Positions 45,025-56,861 of a DNA stretch of 64,000 nt are shown here, in pieces. The notes under the pieces are model-generated. The model was given only the letters and a program-made list of their open reading frames with translations, made no database searches and was not told where the DNA came from. Each line of letters starts with the position of its first letter. Within the stretch, counting starts at the first letter, position 1. Location: assembly GCA_963969345.1 (NCBI GenBank), contig OZ017767.1:10856471-10920470 (forward strand), given 5' to 3'. Both the position numbers and the translations under genes were made by a program. The DNA comes from Turbatrix aceti (lineage: Eukaryota > Nematoda > Chromadorea > Rhabditida > Panagrolaimidae).

Positions 45025-48000
45025 CGTAAAATGTAACAATGGACACGCCAAACAAAATACAATACGTTTACGAAAGACAAAAGAAGCAGTAACAAATGAA
45101 AGAAAAAGTATGCACACAAAAATATGGCACTGCAAAATTTTCATACTCTCGACAAGAAAATTTCAAAAAACGCGCGAAACAATAACAAAAAAATTGGATT
45201 TGGTTTTTGTTTATTTTTATCTTGTTTTTACTTTTTTGATCGTAAAATGTGAGGATTTTGTTACTTTTTTCTCGCTATCTTGCGAAGAACATTGGTTTAC
45301 GCTAGATTAACCGTAAAACGCGTTATATTCCGTTTTTTTCACGTGCACGCGCGTTTTCCCTTTCAAAAACGATAGATTTTCAAGGATTTTGGGATTTTAA
45401 ATAAGCTTTAAGATAATGTAATAGCTACGATAATTGAAAAGGTGAGAGGATCAGAAGAAGGGGGGCTTTCATGCTCGCGCGAGTTTCTTGCTTTTCAAAA
45501 ATAGAAAAAAAAGAAGTCACTAGAAAAGTCATGCTCGTCAAAGTATCCCTTGGACCGGTGAAGGAGCATGCTATTTTTGTCCAAGTCAGCTCCTGTGATG
45601 ATGGGGGCCAAGTGACATCAGGTGCGGAGGGGGAGACAATGTCCTTCTCCTGCCTGCCTCTTATTTTTGCTTGCTTCTTTCTCCCGAAGAGGTTGAAAAA
45701 TTGCGCTTGGACTTGGTCGGGTCGGGTCAGGAGCAATCCACGGGGAGATGACAACGGACAACGGACAACGAGGTCGGTCCAAAAAGCGAAACGAAACAAA
45801 ACAGCCCCCTCCCTCTCGTCGGATGATGAAAAGTCAGTAGTAGTCTTGCTTGGTTGGCTGGGGGGTTGGTTTGTCAGGTCAGGATGACGACAAAAAGTGA
45901 GGAGAACAACGAAATCCATCCCCATAGCAGGGCCTATAGCCCGAGGCGCACTGGGGACTCTCACACCACCCATAACATACATACACGCACGCGCGCGTGC
46001 ACCACAAACTTTTAGCGGTCTGTATACTTTTTTTTTAGGATGTAGTGTCCACGGGTCGGGTAGATAGATATACAGATGCACGATCGCGCGAGCCAGACCG
46101 AGGGAGGACGACTCTATCGACCCCGAGAGGACTCGGGCTCGATCGAATCATCCATCTCTTCTTGCTCGCGGGTGTCGATGTTGAAGCGCATTGTCAATAG
46201 TATAACACACGTACAACCTCCTCCATTTTTTTCCTTTGGTCATCGTCCGAAGACGGGGAAGGGAAATAGATAGGTCGGTCAGTCATTGGGACCCGAGGAG
46301 ATCAAAATTCACATGGTCTGTCCAGATGCCAAAATCGATCGTATTTATGTATTTATAAAAACATTACGATTGATTTCGGCTTAAACTTAAAAAAATTGTC
46401 AAATTCATTTTTTTTCAATTTTTTTCTGGTCGACCGATCAAAGATGAAAAGAATGGAAAAAAACTGTATACGTCAGTTTAAATAGAAAAAAATATCGTAC
46501 TAGGTATACAAATATACGTCAGAAAAAAAGTGACTCATATCCAACTCGCTGGTAGATGATCAACACATTGATCCACGAGTTGTTGCGTGTGTTGGCGCAG
46601 GGGTACAAGAGGGTCTCCAAGTCGTCCGCGGTCGACGAAGTCTCCACGGTCCACATTCTACGGATGCATCATGTCAGAAGGAAAAAGAGGAAGTGAGGAG
46701 GACGAGGTGAAAGGAGTAGTAGGGTACTTGACACCAAAAATAAGACACTCACTCAAAAACAATTTCCAGGCAAGTGTGGAGTATACTGAACAATTATACT
46801 AATGAATAATATTTACAAGGTACAATACATACATACTTTTACCGCCACCATTGCTGCCAGGCGAGGCAAACTAGTCGGTCGGTGGCAGCAAAGGTGGCCT
46901 AGGACAAAAATGCAGATGACTCCGGTCTGTTCGGTGCGGTAGAAAAGACCAAAGTCACTTTCCTGTACTTACTTAGTTACTTACACTCACTTCACAAAGT
47001 CACTTATTGTTATTATTACAAATGATGATCACTCCAAAAAACAATTTGCTGATGCCGACTTGCAAGAAATTCATAATTTTTGTACAAAAAATCTGAAGCA
47101 CAGAAAAAGTACACATCAGTTTTTTTGCTTGCAAGAAAAACGAAGACTATGTAAACGATTGGTAAACTTTTTGCTCAGTTTTACCCACGTACATACGTTT
47201 GAGCGTGTGAACGAATGTGTGCTTGTTTCTTGTCGGCAAGCATTTTACTAAGCTCAGGTGTATATCTTGGAAAAGCATTTGTCAAGCGGAAAATGCGGAA
47301 GAAAATCGGCATAGCGTAGGATAGGAACTTTTGGGATTGAGGAAATGGAACTAACGAGACAGGTAGGAGGAAGTGAGGTCATGCTACTTCTTCGGGACTG
47401 TCTGTTTTTTTCGATGTACATGGTCTTGTTTTTTATAAACAAAGTGTCCTTATCGGGGTCAGAAATTGTGATAGTGAACACGCTGTGCATTGTAAAAATT
47501 ATTTAGATAACAAATTTATAATTTATGATGACGCACGTAAAAATATTATGCAAAAACATTGCTTTAGGGTGAAAAAAAAAATATTTTAGAAAAAATGATA
47601 AGAATTCTATTTTGAATAAGATTTTGATTCTAAGTGTAATTTTTTCGTGACTATGATTTTAAACTTTTATCAGCCAAAAAAATACCAAAAAATCTTGACA
47701 CAAAAATACAAGTTTTCTAACAATTAATTACCACACGCTAAAAAAAGTTATCCCACAATAACATTGATTCAGGATTTACAACTATAATTATCGTGCACGA
47801 CATCTGTTGAATTCCCAGACTTTTTACGACAAAAAATTAAACGAAATGTAAACTTTATTGATCTACTAATGTGACTTGTCATAAAAGTGTGTAACTTGAT
47901 GGAAGGAAAAGCAAATTGACTATTAAAAATCATAATCAATTTATGCGATCTAACAACAAACAACCACGAATGAGAAAAAAAAGTGTATTCGAAGGATATC

Positions 48001-49257
48001 ATCATCATTTTCATCTTCATCATCGCCACCCCCATATCTAACAACCCCCTCTTTTCTTCGCTCTAACCCAGTTTTTGAGACGGCTGCTCCGAACAGGGCC
48101 CAAGAGTTGTACCACAAAAAAACCACCACGGGCAAACAAAATGTCTATTGTCTATGTTGTCGGTCGGAGCAGGGCAGGGCGGGAGGGGAATCCTCGTTGC
48201 CCTAGGGCGCACGACAGAGCTCATACATACACACCTTGACTGACTTGACTTGACTTGTCGCGACTAAAACATTTGTCACTCTAGTCTGTGTTCGTGTTCA
48301 CTTTTTTTTCCGGGCAGGATAGTTTTGGGAAGAGTGATAGCGATAGGGTTGCCATTGCATGCCGCCTCCGACAAGCAGGCTTGTCTCGCCAGGTGCCCAG
48401 GTGCGAGTAGGATCGAAACAAAAGCTCTCAGCCTGCCGACCAGCTTGTTAATCGATGTTGCGTAATTGAACTTTTTTTCTCCCTCGGATCTAGTTTATCT
48501 AGCTGGTTGTGATTGTGCATGGAAATGCTATGCTATTTTTTTTAATTTATCCCAGATCAAACCTAAAAGCAGAAAAAAAAATGGAAAAAAAAATTGAATT
48601 TCAAGTTCAGTTTTTTTTCCAATTTTTTTTGTGAACCCTAAAAATTGTGTAACACCTAGCAATGAGGTAAAGTGTAAACCAGTGAGTTTGAAAACAAATC
48701 GGTAATTTATATCGGGGCCGAAAGGCAAGCAGGCGCCGGCCCGGCAGCCAGGATGGATGGGCGTAGATTGTCAGGGTTTCTATATATATACTTTGTTCCG
48801 GAGAACAAAAGTCGTATACATACCGGTAGCACAATTATTATAGGTATACCAATAGCTATGGTGCTAATTAAGGATTTTGGAGGCAAAAATATACAACACA
48901 CTAAAAAAAAAAGAACATTCAGTCATGCGTTTGACATGATTAAATTTTCTTTTTTTCCTGCAAATCGAAAGAAAACAAACAGAGAATCCAAATCAATCAT
49001 TCCGTGGAAAAAAAAACACAAAAGCAATGGGAAATTTATGTATGAGATGATCGAACGCAGAAAAAAAAGGTATCCAATTCAAGCGCGCTTTTCTGTTAAA
49101 TCATCTTCCTTGACGGAAGAAAGATGAGATTTGACAGAAGCATTTGAATTTGAGCAAAAAAAACAAATCAGGATCAAGCATGTCCGTTTTGTTTGATGAT
49201 GTCAAACAGGGGCTTGTTTTGACGATTGCAACCAGGAATGATCGAACTTTCGCGAAT

Positions 49258-49534
49258 TCCCCAAACCTCCCGGAAGAATTTCTCCGAAGATTCTCCCAAA
49301 TAAAAATAATGAAAAGACCGTATTTTTATAAATCGATGCAAACACAAATGCGTTAGCAATGTGTCTGTGACAGAACAGAATTGTTTGTTTTGATTTTTAT
49401 GTTGTTCAGTAATTTTTTTAGGTGGGAAACATTTTTGAATGCTTTTTGGTAAACTGGGTCATCATGGAGATTTTGGGAGAATTTCCAGAGATTTTCTCCC
49501 AGGTTGCAATCTTCTGGGAGATTTTGCCACCCTG
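49258..49534 (-). mobile_element. second copy of the CAGGGTGGC transposon family
   Basis: Read on the minus strand from 49534 (CAGGGTGGCAAAATCTCCCAG), it aligns along most of its length with 13806-14136 and is slightly shorter. Shared blocks include ACAAATGCGTTAGCAATGTG on the plus strand. The far end lacks the complementary terminus, so this copy is truncated or diverged. Confidence 0.7.
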
Positions 49535-49757
49535 ACCATGCGTTGATAGGTGTAAACTACTGCTATTACGGCACTGGGAAACAATTATTATACTATTGCT
49601 TCTTTCTACTTTAATACTGTTATGACTGACCCATATTAGTCAATCGGCGTGGACCTGAAGATGGCTTTGCTTGCTAGCATGTGCGTCGTTCAGGTACTCC
49701 GACTATAATTTGAAAATCTAGAAAAGCGGGCAGTTTTGACCCGGGTTGTTTTGAAAA

Positions 49758-49812
49758 CGGGGTGGCAAAGATAGGATTCCGAGTAGAGTCCCGGGGGAAT
49801 TTCGCCACCCTG
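49758..49812. repeat. miniature element with the same termini
   Basis: 55 bp bounded by GGGGTGGCAAAG and its near complement TTCGCCACCCTG. It may be an internal-deletion relic of the CAGGGTGGC family, only 220 bp from the larger copy. Confidence 0.4.
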
Positions 49813-51087
49813 TTTGAGAGCCTTGGTTAGCATTCAAAAAGGATGTTAGTAAACAAAAAAATAGAAAATAACATTTTTCAAATTTAGATATGAAAAGGTT
49901 TACCCAGAGCGGAAAAACACAATTTTTTCGGGTTTAGGTTTTTCACCAGGTGAACGAAAGTTTGCTCAAATGATAAAATTTTTCCGTTCGTCCGTGTACA
50001 AGGTCAAAAATGTTTTTTGTAGTAAATAATTCTAAAAAAAAACATTTTTTTAATTTTTTGCATTAATTTACAACGAGATAATGACCGAGCTAATGCTACA
50101 AATAAAATAAATAATTATCCAAGCATCTGTAAATCTGCAAAAATTTTACGATCCCGCAAAGAAAAAGTGGTATAAAAATTTTACACTCTAAATTCCCACT
50201 CGTCTCAAACAAACAAAAAATAGCTTTCATCGAACTCCTTCGCGCTCCGCAAAATGCAAAAAAAACACCTGGCGTTTGAACACCAAACTCAGGGTCACTA
50301 GAATCCACCTTTTATGAAGAATAAGTGCTTTTGTCCAAAAAATAGCTAACTCTTGGGTCTTCTAGAATATCAACGAGTGAAAAGTGCGCGAAACAGGTGT
50401 GAAACCGGTGTCAACGAGCGAGGGCCAGGGACAAAACTCGACAAGATGCAACATTGTTCACGTTTTTAATGGATGGTTCAAATTTTTTTGAGCATTTTAC
50501 TAAAAAATGGATAAATTTTTGTCCGCTGGTTTGGTGAGCTTGCTTTCATCCCTGAGGACTGACTCACTAGTAGGTGTCAAAGTCAGATTGTCTTGACGGA
50601 CGGTATGGATGGTGTCAATTTCATGACACCTGCTGATCCAGTAGCAACATGATATTTTTTTTAGGGATATTTTTTTTCATGCTCATGGGACTTGACAAAC
50701 TAAACGGGTAAAATAGTTTCCATAAAAAAATTGTGTAAACAACAAAAACACAACACACGACTCTAAAAAAATTCCTGAAAACCCTAAAATAACATTTTTT
50801 GCACATTGTTGTTTTCGTGCGCCAAAAAAAATACCTGATTTACCTGGGCAGTCATTTTTCCTCCTCTTCTCTCCCACACATTCCCTTACGTCAATCCAAT
50901 CCCCGAGGAGATTGGTTGGTGTTCGTTCGGTCATTGATCGATCAGCACAACAACAAAAAAAACTTGAGTATTCATTAATCGTTGATTCAATTTGTGCAAA
51001 AAAAATACCTGTGAATGCAAAAAATGATAAGTAACCAACAAAATGCAAAAGCATAGTAAATATTAATACAAAAGTGTTATGGATGGA

Positions 51088-54000
51088 TCAGACCAGCTTG
51101 AAACATTTTTCGTGATTTCCCTTGGCAGGTACCCGTGTCTTGAAGAGCACAGAATCTCCTCGATACTGTGAAAAAAGCAGAGGATTATACCCGAAATGCT
51201 GTGTAAATTGTCGAATGCAATCGTGGCGCTCGGAAAAGTGTCCATCATCCTTGGAGAGAGTTTCTGGAAGCAGACGGGTAAACTTCATCGTCCACTTGGT
51301 CGTCAGCTTGATGGGCGGCAGACGGGTGAGGTGAGCGACGAGGAAGTTCATCGCGATGTCTTCGCAGTTCATCTGGTCGTCGACGTGCTTGCGTATCGGT
51401 GCCATAAAGGGTAGCTCGGAGTAGGCGCGTAGGAAGTCTCGATGCATGAATGCCGCACCTGTTAGGATCATGCTGTACTGACACGTGTGATTGCTGTTGT
51501 AGAACATGTCGTTGCCGAAGCGCGCGTGGTAGCGGGCAATGTAGCCGACAATTCGGTTTCGTTGCTCGCGCCAGACGCTGAAAAAAAATCAGAAAATTGA
51601 AAAAAAAACCAAAAAGTTAGAAAAACCGAAAAAAAAGTGCACAGGTCAAAATTTTCCACTCGGGACCAATATTGGGTACTGTTGCGCCAATCATGGTCTC
51701 GCCACGGTCGTTTGTTTTTTTAGTAAAAATTAGGATTTTTCCCAGTATTCGTTTTTTTTCATTTTCCACACAAAAAAACAACTGCAAAAAGAAAGACCAA
51801 AGGGCAAAAAAAAAGTGAAAAAGCGCACGCTTCAAAATTTTCCACTCGAGACCATTCTTGGGCACTGTAGCGCTAATCATGGTCTCGCAACGATTTTTTC
51901 AACTTGTCGTTTTTTCTTCATTTAAATCCAAAAATTCCCATTTCACCCCAAAAAAAACCAACCGAAATCCAAAAACAATCTCCGGTATCGTCAAATCCAT
52001 GTCATCATCCAAACTCAGGACAGCTTCTGTCTCGATCAAATCGTACGGCAAAAACCTGTTATTGAGAGAATTATGTTTGGCTTTGACGAAGTAAACCGGT
52101 GCGTGTAGCCTGGGCCAGGCAGTTGGAGGCTGTCGTTCGAGGTTGTTCCAGATTACGATAATTTTGTTCAGAAAAGCCGTCCCATTGAGGGATTCTAGCA
52201 GAGAATAGAGCATGGCATCCCGATTGTAGGTGACGATCACGACTAAAAATAAATATTCATAAAAACCAAAAAATATTTACGATAGAAAGAAAAAAACCAA
52301 CTCGTAAACTGTTCCTTCGGTCTGTTGCCTCCGAGAGCTTTTCGGAACTCCGGACCCGAGCCCGGCAGGATAGGCCTCATGCCGATGCTTGTCTCGTCGA
52401 AGAACTCGGCCTCGGATGGGAGATAGACATCGTTGAGCAAGTATCTGGGAGTGTTGTGGACCATGAAAGGGTAATTGTTCCACGAAGACGATGAATACTA
52501 AATAAAAAAACTATCGTAAAAAATATGAAAAATGGAACTGACGAGTGAAAAAGCCGTAAAATTGTGGGTAAAGCCGACCGAAGGCATGGGGGCTTCCATA
52601 GGCCCCACGTCCTCGTCGTAGGGGTTCGGTCGAATGATAGCCGTTAAATTCGGAGCAAAAAACGACGAATTTGAAAATAAAGGCTCCGCTGGGAATGCCG
52701 GGGTCGGCGTCGATGGGACTTGGAGTTTGAAGCGTAAATTTGTGATTAGGCTTGCGATGCTGACTGAAAAAGTGATCGTAAACCACCAAAAGTAGGGGAA
52801 AAATGATCGTAACCACTAAACAAGTAAAAATGATGGTAAGTAAAAGTGACCGTAAACCACAAATCAAAAAAAAATTGAAAAAGTAGGTAAAAATAATCGT
52901 AAACAATCAAAAATAAGAAAAAAAATCGTAAACCCCCAAAATCAAAAAGTAACACCTCAAACCGAAAAATACCGTACCTTCAGTACTACCCAAGTAGTGA
53001 TCGTAATAAAACCGTCCTTTTCTCCGTAGTTCAAGCAAATCCGCGACGAAGACAGATCTCACAATAAAGTGAACTTCCGGTAGCCGTGATCTTGCGATTT
53101 GCAGAGTCGCCAGACGCCAATCGATGACGTCATCGAACGGCAGCCGAACCGGAGAAGACGCAACAATAACCGGGATGCTGCCAGCGTAAAGAGCGTTGTA
53201 GAAATCTCGAAGAAAATTCGGGAACTCCGGAAAAAGGAGGACGAACGCGGAATTGGGATACAGTCTGGCGTGGGCGTTTACGGTGAAATCGACGACGATT
53301 TTGTCTGCTGAGAGTTCGCCGGATTTTACGAGGCGTGTTAGCGTTTGATTTAGGTTCTCGTTGATTTTGAGGGAATTTTCAGAAGGGGCGGCAAAGACGA
53401 GGAGGAGGCTCCGATTGTGGGGCAGCAGGAGCGGGCGGGCGGCCAGGGGCAAAATAGGAGGTGGGATGAAAAGTGAGACGTCAAAGTACCGCTGAGACGT
53501 GAAAGCCGAAGCCACGACGATTCCAGGAAGTTGTTCTGTCTGATTCCCGGCCGTGACGTTACCCAGATCGATAAAAACTGGATTAATGCCTTGAAATGAC
53601 AAATCTGAGGGTTTTTCGACGAGAACCAGCTGGAGACAGGCCAAAATCGGATCAGACGTATAGGAAGGATGATTTTGAAGCATCGAGTAAACATTTTTCG
53701 CCTTCAGCAAAATATTTGCCACCGGAGGAACGTAAAATAAAAACTGCTTTGATACTGAGCAAGCTCTGAAGTCCAGGACATCCTCGAGGGTTTTGAACTC
53801 CGTTCCAGGAGGGTAAACTGCCTTGAAGGAGGGTTTGAAGACCAGGGGAGCACCGGGTAACGATAGATGAACGTTTCTCAGGTCTTTGTACTCTTTCTGT
53901 CGTAATTTGAGTTCTTCCAGGAGTAATTGTTGCGTGTAGATTGTTTCTTCTGAAAAAAAGGAATTTTTATAAAAATGATCGTAAACTTGATATTTTTTTA

Positions 54001-54395
54001 AGTAAACTTACGCAGCTTCGCGATACTGGCCCTCAAATCCTCGTATTCAGCGTTGGCGGCATCCCGACGGGCTAGGATATCGGCAAGCTCGGCGGAAAGC
54101 ACGGCTTGGATTCTTCGCTCTTCGGCAAGGCGCTGGTCAGCCAGACCGAATTTCCAGTGACTCGACCGCATGGAAGAGCATGAGTCAAATTCGTGTCTGA
54201 AGAAAAAAAAACATTTAGCCATAAAATGAATCCAAAAAAGGGCACAAACCGTAAATTGAGATTCCTAGAAGCTGGATCGTCGATGTGAAGGATGGCAAAT
54301 AGCAGCCAGGCCATATATGTACAAAATTGGATAGCAAGGATGACGATCAGTCCCGTTTTGATCCATCGACGCAGTTTTCCCCGTATTCTGACCAT
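51088..54395 (-). CDS. EXTL3: exostosin-like 3 heparan sulfate glycosyltransferase (EXTL3/RIB-2-like)
   Basis: Seven exons, 54395-54250, 54196-54012, 53949-52978, 52763-52543, 52497-52302, 52242-51963 and 51577-51088, give 829 residues (human 919, C. elegans RIB-2 about 814). A type II Golgi enzyme: cytoplasmic basic tail, membrane anchor at about 14-36, coiled-coil stem (RLAEERRIQAVLSAELADI and following), exostosin domain, then a GT64 domain. The latter shows FTIVIVTYNRD, NSLNNRFLP, the metal-binding LSLDDDMDL, FGFRVWREQRNRIVGY, NCEDIAMNFLVAH and the C-terminal FKTRVP..KCFKLV. EXTL3 adds the first GlcNAc in heparan sulfate chains; nematode RIB-2 also has elongation activity. The stem coiled coil separates it from EXT1/EXT2 and EXTL2. 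It is head to head with malate dehydrogenase. Confidence 0.94.
51632..51905. repeat. direct repeat in last EXTL3 intron
   Basis: Two copies of about 80 bp, 190 bp apart (near 51632-51712 and 51822-51902), share TCAAAATTTTCCACTCG and AATCATGGTCTCGC with about 80% identity. With the AT-rich sequence between them they make up nearly the whole intron of 385 bp. Confidence 0.75.
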
Positions 54396-55199
54396 TTCTT
54401 AGGCTAGGTGAGAGAGATTCTATCAATGCATGGTGGAAGACGTCATGGCGTGGAAAGAAAATGGTAAGTATTGTCAGGCTTTTGCGTTATCCATGAATGG
54501 ACACGGATAGTGAACGTAAAAGCGCAAGCGCATGCGCTTTTTTGTGATGGAAAAAATTTGGTGTTCTCGACGCGAATTTTTTTGTGGAGGCGGTCGGACT
54601 GACTGCGCCGCGGCCGCCTCGTGGTTGAGGGTTGGTTTCTTTTTTTTTCTTCTGCCTGCCTAATTTCTTTTTTTTGCTAGTGGCGATTAGACCGGGTGAA
54701 ACTTCTTTTTTTTTCACTCTCACTGGCAAGTTGAAGTCGATTTTTGCGGATTGCTGATGTGAGTGGTTGCATCACTGTCCCTCGGTCGGAGGATGCAACC
54801 GACAGGAGCGAAAAAAACGTGCTCCTTCAACCAACTGCATGCGTGTTCTTTGGTATAAATATTTTTTCCCTGTCGATCAGGGGCAACCCTTGACTTGACA
54901 ATAGGCGAAGGAAAGGAAATCTAAACGTTAGGCAAGAGGAGAAAAATGTTGAACAGCCCCACGCTCGTTCTTTGCTTTTATCACACTCTTGGTTCGTCCT
55001 GGCCAGTCGGGCAGCAGCAGCAGCCTAGGCGGACGTGCGGGTTTCCTCTTCTTCATCCTTGTCTGCTGCTCAGAACCCTGTGTGCGTGCGTTTTTGCCTT
55101 GTTGTAATCATTTTCGCATTTTGCGTCAGTTCAGACGGGTCCGAATGTTTCTTTCCGCGTTTTTTTCCCTTTCTGAATTTCTGATTTATTATTTCAGTC
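54396..55199. promoter_or_regulatory. divergent intergenic region EXTL3 / malate dehydrogenase
   Basis: 804 bp between opposite start codons. ATTTCAG at 55191-55197 ends 2 bp before the malate dehydrogenase ATG, so the right part is probably a 5'UTR intron or outron. A (GCA)4-like run lies near 55013-55024. No TATA box is clear. Confidence 0.5.
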
Positions 55200-56706
55200 A
55201 TGTCGCTTGCTTCCAAGACGCTCCTCAAGGCCACGGCCTCCACGATCTCCCGTCTGTCGACGCGAAACACGAGCTCGGCGCCGAAAGTTGCCCTCCTCGG
55301 CGCTGCCGGCGGCATCGGACAGCCCCTCGGCCTGCTCCTAAAGACCAACGCTCGCATCGCCGCGCTCTCCCTCTACGACATCGCCAACACCCCCGGCGTC
55401 GCCGCAGACCTCTCCCACATCGACACCAAGGCCGCCGTCACCGCCCACACCGGTCCCGACGAGCTCAACGCTGCCCTCGAGGGCGCCGATGTCATCGTTA
55501 TCCCCGCCGGCGTCCCCCGCAAGCCCGGCATGACTCGTGACGATCTCTTCAACGTCAACGCCGGCATCGTCCGCGACCTCGCCCAGGCCGCTGCCCAGGT
55601 TGCGCCCAAGGCTCTGATCGCGATCATCACCAACCCCGTCAACTCGACCGTTCCCATCGCCGCCGAAACCCTCAAGAAGAACGGCGTCTTCGATCCCCGT
55701 CGCGTCTTTGGCGTCACCACGCTCGATGTCGTCCGCTCGCAAGCTTTCGTCGCTGAACTCAAGGTTGGTCGAGGTTTTTTTTGGTTTTTTAGCACAAAAA
55801 GTAAAAAAAAGGGGAAAAAAGCGCGTATTTGACTGGTGTGCGGGTACGATGATCGTTACCCGGAATAAGATCGTTACCCCAGACAATATAACTTCTTATC
55901 AGTTTTATGGTTCTCAGACTGAAATTTTTATAATAAGCAAGTTAAAAGTAACATTTTTGACTGTTGTTTACAGTATTTTGATTATAATTTGTTTTTTTAC
56001 TTTTCTCGAACGGAAATTTGTAGGGCTAACACTTTTATTGAATTTTTACTGTTTTTTGATCGTAATTTATTTTTCTAGACAAAAATAACGGTTTTTGTTA
56101 CCCTTCAAGCAGTTTTATGCCAACTGCATTAATGTTGCGACATTTGGTTCTATTTTCGTGCATAAAATACTGAAACACGCGCTTCTTTGATCAAACGAAC
56201 CAATTTTTGCGTACTTTGCTGTTTCATTGAATGTACGTATCAATTTTCAGGGACTGGCCCCAGAAAACACGCAAGTTCCCGTTATCGGCGGCCACTCCGG
56301 TGTCACGATCATTCCGCTGCTCTCTCGCGTGACCCCCTCAGTCACACTGAGCAACGCTGAAATCGAGAAGCTCACCCCCCGCATCCAGGATGCCGGTACC
56401 GAAGTCGTGAAGGCCAAGGCTGGCGCTGGCTCGGCTACGCTCTCGATGGCTTTTGCCGGTGCTCGCTTCGTCGACGCTCTCGTCCGCGGTATCCAGGGCG
56501 AGAAGAACGTCGTCGTGTCATACGTGAACACGAACATCGTTCCCGGCGTCGAGTACTTCTCCGCTCCCCTCGAACTCGGCCCCAACGGCGTCGAGAAGAT
56601 CATCGGCATCGGTGCCGTGTCAGCCTACGAACAGCAACTCATCAATGTTGCCGTCCCTGAACTCCAGAAGAACATCTCGAAGGGCGTCAAATTCGTCAAG
56701 GGATAA
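55200..56706 (+). CDS. MDH2: malate dehydrogenase, mitochondrial
   Basis: Two exons, 55200-55763 and 56251-56706, give 339 residues, the normal length. A basic, Ser/Thr-rich mitochondrial presequence (about 1-26) precedes the NAD-binding GAAGGIGQP at 34-42. Substrate and catalytic sites are intact: [17 protein letters not shown] with substrate arginines, [19 protein letters not shown] and the active-site His203 in [11 protein letters not shown]. The enzyme interconverts malate and oxaloacetate with NAD in the citric acid cycle. The 487 bp intron is phase 0 (AAG|GTTGGT; TTTTCAG|GGACTG). AATAAA at 56706-56711 overlaps the last base of the TAA stop, so the 3'UTR is probably very short. Confidence 0.98.
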
Positions 56707-56861
56707 ATAAATCTCACAATTTCTCCATGAGTCAATTTTTTGTGTCTTGTAACGATTTTTTACCTAAATAATTAGTTGTCCCACCTTTTTTCCCCTTGAT
56801 AGTGTCGGTTTTTTTATTATTACTAAATACATGTAGACATCGTTGAGTCACGTCTCAGAGG

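Larger units (their letters stand above)
43309..51087. other. gene-poor region upstream of alpha-actinin
   Basis: The first 273 bp form an in-frame extension of alpha-actinin exon 1. The rest has no convincing gene. It holds a (GTAA)13 microsatellite, two CAGGGTGGC-family repeat copies near 49.3 and 49.8 kb, and GC-richer patches at 44720-44940, 45540-46280 and 46560-46660 that may be promoter or 5' exons of alpha-actinin or parts of an unrecognised gene. Long open frames at 45425-46081 (-) lack any family resemblance and are not called. Confidence 0.5.

Noticed and set aside
45425..46081. 218-codon minus-strand open frame
   Set aside because: No family resemblance, mixed composition, no splice partners; it looks like a chance open frame in GC-richer DNA.
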